Below, one piece after another: positions 1 to 13,300 of a stretch of DNA of 64,000 nucleotides. Positions within the stretch are counted from its first letter, which is position 1. The number at the start of each line of letters is the position of its first letter. The translations under genes were made by a program, and so were the position numbers. Below the pieces are notes generated by a model. That model saw only the letters and a program-made list of their open reading frames with translations, did no database searches and was not told the DNA's origin. Source of the stretch: Malurus cyaneus samueli (lineage: Eukaryota > Chordata > Aves > Passeriformes > Maluridae); the NCBI GenBank assembly GCA_009741485.1, contig CM019227.1, positions 15,059,507 through 15,123,506 on the forward strand, written 5' to 3'.

Positions 1-3000
1 ATCACAGAGCTGTTAAATAACCATATTGGATTTGCAAAACAAGATGCGTTTTCCCAGCTCACCGAGAGCCTGTAGCATTTTGGAAATTAGCATACATCTG
101 CTCCGAGGTGTTCTGCATAAAATATTACCAAATGCATTTGATAGAAACAGATAATTCCTTTTAGTGAGGTATAAAGTTAAAATGGACTGCACTGTGCACG
201 ATTCAGTGAGCAAACTGGCATTCAGAGCTGAAGGAATAACCGAGCACCACTTTCTTAGTCAATCCTGCCACCTAGCTCATCTTGGGAAAGCTCACCCTGC
301 TACAGTGTGCTCCTGAAATGCAATTTTCATCCTGTTTTGGAGCTGAAATTCACAAATAGCTCACCCAGCACACCTAAATCACTTCATTAAACACAGGTAA
401 CATGGCATATTAAAAAGAAGAGTCATTTACGCCAGAGGGACTAAAAGAAACTTCTTGTGCATAGAAAATCTGTCACTTACAAACGAACTTTAATTCTGAT
501 TGATTCAACATACACCAAACCATTTTGCTTCATTTAATCCCCTAACCACAGCTAATGTTCTAAAATATTCCAAGGGATTTTAATTTTCAGACTATGAAAG
601 AAAAGAAAACATCTTTTATCCATTCTAAATCAAAATATGCAATAGTGCTCCTCAGATTTGAGGACAATATTCTCATTTCAAACTTTTCCCTTTCTTGCCA
701 GTGCCTTTTAACGGAACAAAATTTGTGCTGGGACAGACATTCAAATTTAAGTAAATCCCAGCATGGCATTCCATGAAACAGCACTGTCATTATAAAAAGC
801 ACATTCAAAGTATTCCATGGGATACTTGTGATGATTTGAACAAATGCACATTTTTAATACAGTTTAAAAAAAAAAAAAATCTGCATCTACAGTATATTCA
901 GTAGAAAGTAGTGCTATTGAGCAGTAGCATTCTAAGTAATGATATTCAAGATTTTAAATTCTCTGAGCAGCTATACTGGAAAATAAGGTTAGCAAGCAGA
1001 GCTCGGAACCATAAAGCTGCCAGCAGAAAAAAAAAAAGAATAGAACATTAAGAAAAAGTTTGTCTAAGTAGTGAATTCTGACACCCATAAAGAACACAAG
1101 CCTAAGTGTGGCAGAGATGCCTGAATGCCTCAATACTCAGCAGTATTTTAAAATGGAGAAGCCCCATTACTGCTCAGGAAAGGTTTGTGGTGAGATCTCA
1201 GCAATGCAGAGAGCTGACACAATCTGCAGGGGTGATCGTGGCACCCTCTGTGTGCTTGGATTTTTATTTTTTTTTTTGTTTTTTTATTCTTGTGTGAAGG
1301 ATCTGATGCAGGGCACTGATCCTGTTTATCTGGTTCCAGTTCCATGCTGTGCATTAACATCACAGACATTTTTGATACTTTGCTTTTGTGTTGCAGCTGC
1401 TGTAAGAGGCCTTTCCTTGCTGCTTGTAAACTTAATTTATTTACTGGAAAATACCAACCCTCTCACAGTGTAGATGGTTCCTTTAACACACAGGTTAAAT
1501 TTGGAAATGAGTATTTTCATGTTATCTGTCCAAGGAATTACAAAGTGATAGATTCTTGCTGAGGGAAAATGGTGAAGAAATATCCAAAAAAGGGTGAAGA
1601 AACATCAAAAATCCCCAGTAATATTCTTTTATCTTAGAGCCTCAAAATACTTTACAAAAACTGCAGACTTTACTACAAAGAAATCACCCTACTCCAAATG
1701 ATGAGAGATCTAAAGAATAAGACCTAAGACTTAGAGAACAACTGCAAACATACTCCCTGATCTGATTCCAAACTTTGATTTTTCAAAAGAACGACATTAA
1801 CTCCAAGGATATGGCAAAAATATACCCAGATTAGCAAGGATCACTCATGGCAATACTTCTAAAAATAATGCTCCTTTTTTTCAAAAACAAAGAACAGCAA
1901 GAATAAACAGAGTAAATATAAATCTACTAATTAAGATATTATTCCCATCACCTCGTTTTCCAATTTTTACCATTCAACTTTGGGCATTAATAAAGAGAAC
2001 TGGTATTATACAGAAGCAAAACGCCATGGAAGCTCCTTGGAGAATAGCAGAAATACAAAGTTTGACACATGAAGGTGAGGTAGAAGTCAGGATTTCCAGA
2101 AAACATTTTCTCCCTCATTAAAGGAGTAATGCCCTTCTCCTTTCTCCCTTCTCTGCACTCCCCAGTGCTCGTTCAAAAGGGAAATTTGGGGACAGGATCC
2201 AGTTGCAGCAGCCACAGCTTTTTGTGTGTACAGACATTCTGCGTAATTTCCATTCCTTCAGCGGGGAGATTCAAGGAAAACTCAAACACTTCCTATCTCT
2301 TTTTTTAAAAACATTTCCCTGCATTCCCCCTGTAACATTTGCTGTCCTCCTGCTGTATTTTCTGTTCTTAAATCTGACATATCCTTTCTCATTTTTCTTT
2401 TATTCCCTCCCTGCTTTTTTTCTCATCCTGTCTATCCCTTCCCCTCCTCTTCCCGAGTGCCATATTACAGCTCTCCTTCAGCCTGCACCTTTCTCCACTC
2501 ATTCAATCTCTTCTTTATTCACCTGTCATCCAGAGATGGATTATTTTAAATGCTCCCTCAACCTCTGCTGCTTTCCAGACAGGCTGACAAGAAATCTGGA
2601 GACTTAGATCTAAACCAGCTTCAGAGCTTTCTGAATATGATACTGATAGGGATGGAACAGAGAGAGAGAGAGTGGAAAACGTGTGACAGCCCTGCTGTTG
2701 TCACAGGTCCTGAACAAATGGACAGAGGGAACGAGTTTCCTGCAAGTTTTACACTTCTTTAAGGCTCAAACCCCTTTGTATTCTGTGTTCTCAGCTCATT
2801 AATTTGGTTTATTTTGGAATCAATCATGATGCTCTTCTTTACACAACAGTAAAAAAAAAAAAAAAAAAGAAAAAAAGTTGCTTTGTTTTCAGAATATAAA
2901 AACCTCATTATTTACTTATTTTTTTTCTGGCTTTCTTTGCTTGGCCAGCAATGGAGGAGTGCCTGGGTTTATTTTACAACTCCAAGTTGCTCTGCTCAGA

Positions 3001-3189
3001 GGAACATCCACAGTTTGTTAATGGCATAAACTGCAACAAGCAGCAGCACGACCATAATAATGGTGCAAACAGATTTTTCTGCAGTCAAACGTTCGAGTTG
3101 CTGCTGACTGGTCTATTGCTCAGCTTACACAGCATGCTTGTTCCTCTGCAATTACAGCAAAAATAAGCAAAACTGAACCTCTGGTAGGG
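1..3189. other. Noncoding single-copy DNA, no gene seen
   Basis: AT-rich sequence with stop codons frequent in all frames. The longest frame here, 134 codons from 2,203, reads through a pyrimidine-rich stretch and gives a low-complexity Phe/Leu/Pro-rich product, so I do not call it. An 18-A run at 2,851-2,868 followed by G and more A is the only clear simple repeat. I see no duplicate of this stretch elsewhere in the window and recognise no conserved exon, promoter or RNA gene. Confidence 0.6.
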
Positions 3190-3345
3190 AACAGAATAAA
3201 ATAGTTTAGTGGGAAAGAACCTCCAATGATCACATAGTTCAATTGCTGGGCTACTCCAAGGCTGATGAAAGTTAAAACATCTTATTAAGGGCATTATCTT
3301 AAATCCAGAACTTGTCAGAAGCAGTTTTGACAATGGTTCTTAGCA
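3190..3345 (+). mobile_element. CR1-like LINE 3' fragment
   Basis: This stretch reads like the 3' end of avian CR1 retrotransposons. It has a 'gaacctccaatgatcacatag' type start, a 'ttcaattgctgggctac' core and the phrase 'ttattaagggcattatct', which I recall from CR1-X-like consensus sequences. CR1 is the main interspersed repeat family of birds and is usually 5'-truncated, as here. No reverse-transcriptase frame remains, so it is an inactive fossil. The assignment rests on memory of the consensus and the boundaries are approximate. It is one of the few clues to the lineage. Confidence 0.5.
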
Positions 3346-3385
3346 GCTTTTCAACTAATTTCTCAGTCCAAACACTACCCTAAAA

Positions 3386-3846
3386 CATTATAAGAGAGAA
3401 AATGGAAGGTTTAATTTTATTTAAAAAAAAAAATAATAATGTGGACACGGACAAGGTTTATAAAACCAGAGTATAAAAGAGTAAAAAAACCCAAATAAAT
3501 AAAATACCCACAAAAAAAAAAAAAAGTACACAAAAACAACCAACAAAAACAAACAAAAGCAAGCAAAAAACCGTCAAAAAAAAGCAAAAAAAAACCCAAA
3601 ACCCCAAAAAAGTCCAAAACAACAAACCTCAAAGAAAAAATCCAAATCCGCTACACCACTACTGGCACGCTAGAAATTCCAAGTTTCGTAATAAAGCTTT
3701 TTCACATCTTAATATTGACATTGCATTTTCTCTGAACTTTAGTGAATCTCACAACACCAAAACTTCAGTCAGAAGCAATTTGCAACTTGAATGCACAAAC
3801 TGAGCTTCTCTCCCAAATACTTTTATAAATCATTCCCAGGATTCTA
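3386..3846 (+). repeat. Dispersed repeat element, copy outside the big block
   Basis: The two ends of this stretch, about 3,386-3,500 and 3,660-3,846, align with 36,666-36,990, and in reverse complement with 22,861-23,193. Shared landmarks are 'cattataa.agagaaaat' at the left, 'aaaccagagtataaaagagt', 'agaaattccaagttt', 'ttttctctgaactttA.TGAATCTCAC' and 'aaatcattccca' at the right. The middle is filled by an expanded A-rich, C-interrupted tract (about 3,420-3,645), which is shorter in the other copies. No long frame, terminal inverted repeat or target-site duplication is obvious, so the class is unknown. It may be an old nonautonomous element or a piece of an older local duplication. Confidence 0.7.
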
Positions 3847-6800
3847 TTCCTGCAAGGACACACAGAAGACATTATTATTACTGTTTCCAAAATGTCCAGC
3901 ATTAATAACTCGACTGAAGTTCTTGTCCATAAAAGAAATGATTCACAGCCTAAAATGATCCAATGCATCAGGTAGAGATACCTAGGGGCAACATAAGAAA
4001 ACACCTGCAATCAGTGACAAATCTGGATGCTCACATACCTATATCCAAATATAAATTTTGTCTCACATTACAAATACATCACCTGCCTACCCAGCAGGTG
4101 TAAGAAATAAAGTGCAGGCCATTTTCCTCTATTTTTTTTTTCTTTAAAGCTTAGCACACACAACATTTTGTGCAAGTATGACCACCTAAGAAATTGAGCA
4201 TAGTTTATATAATTTAGAGTAAAATCTATATCCTTCTTGAGAGAATGGCATCACGCAGTCTGTGCATCTCAACACAAGCTCAGCTTTCCCGTGGCCTGTG
4301 AGGGGAAAATGGGGTTTTTTCCCAGATATAGCAGTGAACTCTCAGATATAAATTTCCCACATAGACACAAACACACCAATGTCTCTGTTTCTCATTAGAT
4401 TTTTGCCTTCAGCCCACCAAATGCATATCCATAATAACCTAAGTCTCCCAACCCAGCCTCGAGTGCTCTTTTGGCAGAGCAGAGCTCTCTGGTGAGCAGA
4501 GCACTGAAGGTTTAAGACAGATACACACACACAAGTTGTGGTAATGTCAGTGCCCCTGGGAGAACCTGCTGTGCTGCTGGAACAAGGAATCTTCATGAGC
4601 TCACCACCCAAACCCAAACAACCTCAGCTCTGCAAACCTATTAACCTACTTGGGTAAAAACCCATCCCTTTTCTTCCCAGGTAATGTGTACATCACAAAA
4701 CAGCAGAGTGGTTTTAACATGGGAAAACCAAGAAACTGATCTGCTGATATTGGCAGCAGCAAAATATCAACCTCACTTATTCCACTGCTTTGCTCAGGGA
4801 AGAAATCTGTAGAAAGCTTATGGCTTGTTCTGATTCTTCAGAAAATAAAATTTATAAAAGAATTCCAGGAAAAAAACCCAAAACAGTTTCTACTTTTTAA
4901 ATTGTTTTATCACCCAGAATAATGGTGGCATCTGTTTGATAAAAAGAACATTAAAAATTTAGCAGAGTGTACAAGTTCTTGGGTGTTTTAGAACTCAAAC
5001 TGCAGTGCCTTTTAGGCACAGAACTGTGAAGACTGCATGCAATGAAGTATTTTATAATAAGGAATACAGTTCTATAGCAGATTTGTGTGTGCAAGAAAAC
5101 CAAAAATCTGCAGGGCAGGGTTGGCTCCTTCCATTGGCTGTTACAGGTACCAACCCTGAATTTTCCAGCATCACAAAATTGTCCATCACCAGTCAAAACA
5201 GCTTGGCCGAGTTTGGACCTTGCCACTAGGAAATACTCAAACTGATGCTTGAGACTGATGAAACTTTTCCAATTGCTTGGGAAAGGAAAACAAACAAAAA
5301 AAATGTTATAGAAAATTTCAGAACAGAAATCAAAGCCCAAAAAAAGCTTTAGAGTAATTTTAAGGCATCATTTTTCCTTCTGCCTGGCCTGCATACATAG
5401 TTAGAGGACAATATTTCTAAAATACATAAACTAATGTGCATCTACTGAGTTTTAACATGGGAGTTGCTCTTTTTTAAGCAAAGAAATCAGGCATAGAGTA
5501 ATCAGACAAAAAGTAATTAATGTGTGCTGGCATACACAAAGTACTTCTTTCCAAAATTATTACTTCAATTTTAGGGTGTAGAAGACTTCTTACAAAAAAA
5601 AAAAAAAATTGCTGCGTTTCTGAAAGCCTGGAGCATACTGCTGTATTAAAACAAAACTAAAAATTATATTATCCTCTGAGGAACTCCATTTTGCCTTACT
5701 TGGGAACAATCCTTTCCAGTCTTGACTCTCCAACTTTGTTTTGACTAAATTTGCTTTCTCCCCCTAAGACTCTCCATTGCCCTGGCCATGTAATGAGCAC
5801 ACAAATAGGATATCCTGCCCCATCTCTGTTCCTATGCACTCTGTGCTTCCAAAAGGTGTTGCTGAAAAGGAAGGAAGGTGTTTAAGGAGACCCAGGGAGC
5901 TCTAAGAACTCAGGCCCAGCTGCAGCACCGAGTCTGCAGGAGCTCAGAGCTGCAGGTGCCAGGAAAGTTCTCTGTGGTTTTGGCCTCCAATGCCATCATT
6001 TCAACGACTTTTTCAGAATTTGGGTGCTGAGCTGTACTAAAACTTTGGCAAATGTGCATAAAAGCCCTACTGTTAGACCAGGTCACATCCACAATGCCCA
6101 GTGACAAAATCCAAATTCTCTGACTTCCAGGTTACTAATCCAAAACACAAGAAACAAGAGGTTTTCCCTAAAATTACTGTAACAAAGTTTACTACAGGCA
6201 AAATGGTATTTTTCCCATACTCACCTTTGTGTGCGTTTCAGGTTTCTTCATTGCAATTTTCAAGCGAAAAAAAAAAGGCCTTTGAGCAGATACCAAACAT
6301 AAGAAGTTTCAAGGGGACAGTTAAGAGCAGATAATTTTTTAAGCAAAGAAATCCAGCTGATAGTGTCACATAGCTATTATCTGTTTCACCTCAAATAATT
6401 TCATCATTTTCAGTAATTAAGAGTGCTTTCAGTTTCACCTCAAAGAAGGGGATGACACAAACATAGGACTTGGCTGCTCAACTTTACTGTTTCTAACGAG
6501 AATAAAAGAGAAGGTAGCATTTGAATTACAGACAGCAGTGGTCAAAACACCTCTCAGCTGAGACTCCTCACAAATCTTACACCCAGTAGAAACTGCCTAA
6601 AAATTTACTTCACCTCATGAACTTTTACCTGCTATGAATTTAGGCAGCTCCTCCAAATTCTTCCTCAAATGTTTTACTTTCACTGCTTCTGCCAACTCTA
6701 AAGTGCATCCCATCAAATGCTTTCTCTGCTAGACCAGAAAATGAGGAAATTCACCTGCTGCTCTCATAAAAGAAACAAAATTCTTTGCTAGTCAAAACAA

Positions 6801-7917
6801 CTTAAAAAAACCCATAAGCCCCATCAAATCAACTGTGTGCAGTTTGAAAGATGTTCATAAGCACAACATATTCTAAAGTTATTTCTGGTAAGAGGAAAGC
6901 CAGAGTCCCACTTTCTGGCTGCTGACAGTTATGTGATTGACAACTGAGACATCATCAGTGCTCGTCACATGAAAAAGAGGTGCCATGAAACATTGCCATA
7001 TTCACAAATTGCCTCTGAACCCCCAATAAAAATGTTGTTTGCCCCAACTGCCGTACAGAGGTGACAGTTCTGTGCTGGTGTTCAGCTGGACAGCAAAATA
7101 AAATGTTCCTGTAACTCCTGCTGCCAAAACTCTGTCAACTGGGATTTTATCTCTTAAAAAAAAAACAAACAAACAAAAAAAAAACAAAACCAAAAACAAT
7201 CAAAAAACCTTTGAATGCCTATGTCTACATTCACTAACTAAAGGGAAAATGAATGCGTATCATTAGACACAAACACTAAAAAAGCGTCGTTACTCAACAC
7301 GCAGCTAATAAAAATCCAGCCTTGGCAATGTGTTCCATGCAATAATTTAGACATCTCTATTAATAAAGTTACATAATTCATTAATATCAAAGTTGAAGCC
7401 ATGTAATCTTTCTATAATAAAAACACAACATAAACGTGAGTCACTGTTACGTCACTTTCAGCCACAGAGAGTGAAAGAAAGGTACTGCTTCCTACTTACA
7501 TTTTATACAAACTTTGACAATAAAAAAAAATAAAAAAATCCCTCTGAATGTTATTGGCTTGAATAATGACATAGAAAAAAGGCTACCCTTAACAGGGAAT
7601 GTGGCCTATTATGTTGAAATGCTGATAATCACTTAAAATACAGATTAAAGTTTATTTCTTTCAGTATTTTGCTGAGACGAGTGTTGAGGGAATTTCTAGA
7701 TGAGTCTGTCTTTCAGAGAACATAAATATATTCCTTGTGCTTAAAATAATATGTTAAAAGAACAAAAAGAGGACTTAAAGTTTAATACAGTACAGAGCAA
7801 AGGGTAAGCGTTTATCCCCACAACATTTTCCTCCAAGTAGAACGATGTTTCTAAAGATACACATCCTCAGTGGAGAAGCATAAATAGTAAATTTGTGTTA
7901 TTACTCGAGATCAGGTG
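3847..7917. other. Noncoding single-copy DNA, no gene seen
   Basis: AT-rich, stop-rich sequence with no recognised exon or RNA. It contains short A-rich tracts at about 5,594-5,608 and 7,156-7,207, the latter of mixed AAAC type. Frames of 129 codons or less occur on the minus strand near 4,951-5,340 but show no domain or family resemblance. I found no duplicate of this interval in the window. Confidence 0.55.
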
Positions 7918-8820
7918 CATTAATGGCAAGATGCAGAATTCTTTTGATCCCACTGTGACCAGTTTCCACCTGATCTCCACCTGGCACTGGTGCTGCAGGT
8001 CCCTGCTTTTTGAGTTCATTCACATTCAGCGTGGCTTTACCACCCCTAACAAAAACTCTGAATACAGCAGTTTGCATAAAATTCCTTTTGATTCCTGTTA
8101 CAACAACCCCGTGCATGGGACCCAACCTTCTATTTACCCAAATTCATTTCCAGATTGAAACGCTCTCTTGTCCTACCCATGTTCCCATGACTGAGCCTGT
8201 CCTCAGAGCACATTTAGTGACAAACCAGATGCTCCTTTTCCCCTTCCCTGAGCCCAGCACTGCTCTGAGCTGCCTGGCACACCCTGAATGTACAGAGGAG
8301 CTTTCCAACAGGCAGGGCTCCTGCAAAGACGAGCAGATGAGTTTCCTTTCATTAACCCAGATGAGTTTCCTTTCATTAACCTGCACTGATGAGGATAACA
8401 CAGCCCATGTCATTTGGGTTATATACTCTTAATGACACTGAAGCCTTTGAATATTTAGTGAATAATCAGCTATAATAATACTGCATGCAAGGACGTGGTC
8501 TGAATTTGTCTGTGTTTAGAGCAGGGTTGCAGCCAGGTCCAAACAAGCTGTGTCACTGCATGACCTAATGCACACAGGGTCTGCCAGAAAAATGCCTTCT
8601 GCAGTTAAAGCAGAAACACAGTTTGCACTTTTAAACTGTGAACTAAATGACAATGCACCGAGATTTCTCTGCTGTCTCTAAAAGGTCAAGACATTTTGAC
8701 TCCGAACAAAAGATACTTGTAGGATTAAACACTTTAATATGCATTTTATTTTAGGAAATTGGTGACTTTCACTGGAAAGCTATTGTGCTGTTTTTCCTCC
8801 TGTTCAGCCTTGAACCACAG
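7918..8820 (+). repeat. Tandem duplication, unit 1 (about 0.9 kb)
   Basis: This unit aligns along its whole length with the next 0.89 kb. Shared anchors include 'tttccacctgatctccacc', 'attcatttccagattgaaac', 'ccatgactgagcctgtcctc' and the shared terminal stretch ending 'gccttgaaccacag'. The start is fuzzy: 7,918-7,965 matches 8,821-8,870 only loosely. Differences from unit 2 are mostly one-base insertions and deletions, many outside homopolymers. Inside lies an exact 24-bp tandem pair at 8,334-8,357 and 8,358-8,381. No coding capacity is credible: the frame opened here (140 codons from 8,010) breaks in unit 2. Confidence 0.88.
8334..8381 (+). repeat. 24-bp exact tandem pair
   Basis: Two back-to-back copies of a 24-bp word that starts 'cagatgagtttcctttcatt' lie within tandem unit 1. 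The equivalent pair in unit 2 (9,238-9,282) has small deletions in its first repeat, so the short duplication predates the 0.9-kb one. Confidence 0.9.
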
Positions 8821-9711
8821 AAATGGCTAAGATGATGAATTCTGTTTGTTGATTCTCCGACTGTTGACCATTTCCACCTGATCTCCACCTGGCACTGTTG
8901 CTGCAGGTCCCGTGCTTTTTGAGTTCACATTCATTCACGTGGCTTACCACCCCTAACAAAAACTCTCTGAATACAGCAGTTTGCATAAATTCCTTTTGAT
9001 TCCTGTTACAAAAAACCCCGTGCATGGGCCCAACCTTCTATTACCCAAATTCATTTCCAGATTGAAACGCCTCTTGTCCTACCCATGTTCCATGACTGAG
9101 CCTGTCCTCAGAGCACATTTAGTGACAAACCAGATGCTCCTTTTCCCCTTCCCTGAGCCCCAGCACTGCTCTGAGCTGCCTGGCACACCCTGAATGTACA
9201 GAGGAGCTTTCCAACAGGCAGGGCTCCTGCAAGACAGCAGAAGAGTTCCTTTCATTAACCAGATGAGTTTCCTTTCATTAACTGCACTGATGAGATAACA
9301 CAGCCCGATGTTTGGGTTATATACTCTTAATGACACTGAAGCCTTCGAATATTAGTGAATAATCAGCTAATAATACCGATGCACAGGACGTGGTCTGAAT
9401 TTGTCTGTGTTAGAGCAGGGTTGCCAGCCAGGTCCAACAAGCTGTGTCACTGCATGACCTAACACACAGGTCTGCCAGAAATGCCTTCTTGCAGTTAAAG
9501 CAGAAACACAGTTTGCACTTTTAAACTGTGAACTAAATGACAATGCACCGAGATTTCTCTGCTGTCTCTAAAAGGTCAAGACATTCTGACTCTGAACAAA
9601 AGATACTTGTAGGATTAAACAGTTTAATATGCATTTTATTTCAGGAAATTGGTGACTTTCACTGGAAAGCTATTGTGCTGTTTTTCCTCCTGTTCAGCCT
9701 TGAACCACAGA
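8821..9711 (+). repeat. Tandem duplication, unit 2 (about 0.9 kb)
   Basis: Second, directly adjacent copy of the unit that begins near 7,918. It ends with the same sequence as unit 1 and then runs straight into the alpha segment, whereas unit 1 runs into unit 2. The internal 24-bp pair is present at about 9,238-9,282 but with small deletions. Unit 2 looks shorter through scattered single-base losses. This could be a real local duplication with an unpolished copy, or two versions of one allele joined by the assembler. Confidence 0.88.
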
Positions 9712-9712
9712 C

Positions 9713-9975
9713 CACATTCAGTATTTTCAGAAATCATTATGAAATAATGACCCCACATGTTTAGAAATCCATTTCACCTAGTGTGTGTATATATATATAT
9801 ATATTTCAGTGTCCATGTTTTTCTTGTGAAACATAACTGCTCACTGCTCAAATTATCTTTCCCCAATAGTGGCTCTTTTATATATTTATTAGCACTCACT
9901 GGCACAGCTGAAATAAACACGTAAATCATTTCAGAGCCACGAACCTGATCCTCGAATCCATTCCCAATTCATCAC
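9713..9975 (+). repeat. Alpha segment, source copy
   Basis: This stretch is repeated in direct orientation at 23,352-23,654. Shared anchors are 'cacattcagtatt.tcagaa', 'atgaccccacatgttta', 'ccccaatagtggctctttta', 'agagccacgaacctgatcct' and 'attcccaattcatcac'. It includes a GT/TA microsatellite (about 9,781-9,804) that is longer and interrupted in the other copy. At the left it continues from the 0.9-kb tandem duplication; at the right it continues into unique sequence. It therefore looks like the original context, and the 23.4-kb copy like a transplanted patch. Confidence 0.85.
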
Positions 9976-10362
9976 CAGTGGGTCAGATACTGTGGTGGGT
10001 GTTAAAATGACCTAGTGTGAGATGTAAAAGTTGTGCATATCAGAAAGACAAGATGTTGATTCTGCTATCTTTCTAACCTTATCCAACGTCTGTTTTCTCC
10101 CAAATAGCTATTTCTCGGGACGCTTCGTTGGTGTTTGGGGAAATCACCAAGAGAGGCTGCCAAGGCAGGATCTGTGAGATGAGAGGAGAGCAAGGAAGCT
10201 CATGATCACCACAAGAGTTTCAGTGGCTCAGTGTTCAAGGTTAATGACTCCTGTCTGCTGCCCAAATCAGATTCTCTCCCTATTTTCCCCCAAGTTTCTG
10301 GAAGGCAGATTGTTGTCACACAGATTCAGTCGGGGCGACAGCAGGATGTGCGGATCTGTTTG
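9976..10362. other. Unique noncoding sequence up to the gap
   Basis: Single-copy sequence between alpha and the first N run. I see no exon, RNA or repeat. It does not match S1 or S2 in either orientation, so it is not the continuation that the inverted copy F would be expected to have on its left. Confidence 0.6.
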
Positions 10363-10387
10363 NNNNNNNNNNNNNNNNNNNNNNNNN
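10363..10387. other. Assembly gap, 25 N
   Basis: Exactly 25 N, the same length as the second gap at 57,549, so it is a placeholder of fixed size and says nothing about true distance. The base immediately after it is the first base of F that matches R1 and R2. Both R copies continue past the matching point into S1 and S2, so an S-like sequence next to F may be missing here. Confidence 0.97.
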
Positions 10388-13300
10388 CTCTTATTTCCAG
10401 AAGGTTTATCATATGCTATTAATGTAAACCACCCCAGTGAAACCCGAGGATAAACAATCCTGTTTTTAACTTCAAATATTGATGTTCGACAGCCAGTGAA
10501 CAAATTCTTTATTTAAAATTGGTTTATAAAAAGGCAATTATAAACAGACAAGTCAAATTTATCTCTTAGCTATTTAAAACCACACACAAGGTGAGCCACT
10601 GTTCACTTTGGAATCTTTCCTGCTTGAGAGAGGCAAAGCCCTGTTCATGTCCTTATTCTGTTGACATGAGGAATTAATATTTTACTCATGTTTTCAGCAG
10701 TGTTTTCACACTGAAGAATTCTTTTTTCTGTGACACTGCTGCTGAAAGTAGATGTGATTCAATCATCTTCTTAAGTGAAGTGACTCCAATACTGTAGAGA
10801 CATGTCTATTAGGGAACAAATTTCAATAATGCTATCAAGGCCAAATAAGCCTAAATATGACCAGATCAATCTTTTTTGCATTTTGTTTTAAAGCACATTA
10901 TTTAATGGCCTAAACATTTTAGTCAGGCTCCCTTTGTAGAAATTTAACACAACATTTTCTGGTGTTTTTTAACCAGTCCTTTCAAATCCTGTTACTCTGG
11001 ACTTTGTTCAATTCAAACCCCCGTCCACATCAGGACTGGTCTGTTGGAATTGGAGTTATTTGTATGCGAAAAAATTTCTGTGTGGAATCTTGTTTTTGTT
11101 TAGACTTTTATACATGTTGATAGCTCTGTTTTAATTTGGGGCTATTTTTCATGTAATAGCCATTGCTTGTCAGAATGAGCTTGCTCTTCAACAGAATCGT
11201 CTCTAACAGTACAATTTGTTGGAATTTAAATGGGGCAACTATAGGAATTACCATTCTTACTATAAAGAACACTGCTGCAAAAAAATTGACTCTATTTCTT
11301 ATTACTTTTTGTAGAAATTACTGTGGCTTTCCTAACGTTTATTAACTGAATTGACGATTGCTATTGTGCTGAAAACAATCCCCAGGCCAAGGAACAGTAG
11401 GATGAGCACTGAGAATGATTTCTCAGGTGTGACAATGAACCACAGCCAGTATCACTTACTCCTGGGTTTTCACCCCGAATTATTTTACTGTGAATTGCTG
11501 GTTTTTTTGAAACCAACATGTGGGCTGTCCTAAAAAACCAGAATGTTTTGGTCAAAAGATTCTTGAATGACATGAGAATTGATTCTGGCACCCCATTAGG
11601 AAATCACAACTCAGAAAGCTCATTAGTGATTTCTTTAAAAACTCCCTTGTCCTCTCGTTCAGAGAAGAATTTCAGACAAAAACGCTAAATCGAGGGCTTC
11701 ACCTGTGCCACTCACCTCTACCCTGGTCCTTCTGCACGAGGGAAATCCTGATCCTTGCTCCACATTTTCCACTGCTCTTAGGCCACAAATCAATTCTCCC
11801 ACCCCTTCCTGCTAGTCATATTTATTCCTCAGATTTTCGAGATTTCTGCTGGGTTATCTCTCCCATCCTTTTCAGTTCTCAGAGGTGTTCACTGGGTGTT
11901 TTGAGAGTTCAAACATGTAATTCCACTGATTTTGGCATTTCATACTCTAGTTTGTTTTATTTTTTTTTATTATTTTTTTTGGTCAGGTATCTGAACCACT
12001 CTCTGAGAACGCTCAGGTAACAAATGGTGGAAAAATATTTCAAATTAGCTCTATATCCTTGGTGAATTCTAAACTGAAATGTTAAGGCTGGGGATTAAAG
12101 TATGCACAAAAAAAACTTTGTGGATTTTTTTTTTTTTAATGTTTTTAACAGAACTCTTGCAAACAGCAGAGACTCTCTTCCAAAATTCAAAATGCAAAGG
12201 TGCTCACAGTTGGATAGCACCACCCATGTGAATAAAGGAGTTTCTTTTGTAATAATATATTGTGTTTCTCCCTATGTAGGCCTGCAACGTGGTTTAGAAT
12301 ACGTGATTTTTATATTCACTAATACATCTGATTTCACTTGTAATTCTTAAAGTACATGTTAGTACTCCAGGAAAATAAATATTTCATTACCAAGTGTCAG
12401 ACTGGTGGGGCTAATTAACATTTTCAGAATCAAAGAAGCAGAGTGCCATCAGCTCTACTCATTAAATGATGAGACCAGTACTCCGTTTGTAGTTCCTCAT
12501 TTACGTCCTGCACCCAACTTCTTCTAAAATAGTCAGCCTCGATGCTAGACAAATTAGAGAATTGCCAGAGTCCACAAGAAATGACATTAGAGCGATACTC
12601 GAAACAAAATGCACCCAGAACACTATAACACGGATTCAACAGCATAAATATTGGGCTATTAACAGATAAATTATGGCCCACCCCTGTTGACCGAGACATG
12701 AGATTAGCAGAACACATAGAAACTTCCCTAACAGGCCAGTGCAGGGACCCACATGGTCCAAGATTCAGTGGTGAATGTGTTGGGAAGTTCTCTGGAATGT
12801 CAGAGCATTTTCACTCCAGTTAATCAGAATATCTGATCTCTTTGTGTGGACACAGAGGAGACTCTGGTGGGTGAACGTGAACACTGAGAGGTTGAGTGTC
12901 AACTTGCTGTTAAATATTCTCTTGTTGAGGAAAGGGCGTCGAAAGCTGCAATGCTACTTGGTAGTCTAACGACCAAAAGGTGACACCTCCATAGTTTAAA
13001 AAGATTTCGAATGGTTTTTCTAGCTTTGCACTCTCTTTTGCTTATTTGTTGCGTTTGCACCAACGAGTGAGCGCAGTAGCTAAGAGGATTGTTAGAGAAA
13101 GAGAATGGCAGGGAAAGCACGACACAGATTCAGGCCTTGTAATGTTAGCGCTGTTCGCGAGTATGAAATTTCGCTCCCCGAACTTCCTTAATGAAGTTCA
13201 TAGGCAGCAATAGTTTCTGAGCCCGTCGCTGGTCTCTTCTGTGAGAACAGGTGTAGAGGAATTTGACAATAAAGGCCCGTGCCAAACGTGTTAGGTGATT

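Noticed and set aside
8010..8432. 140-codon frame in the 0.9-kb tandem unit
   Set aside because: The second unit carries indels that break it, and the product has no recognisable features.
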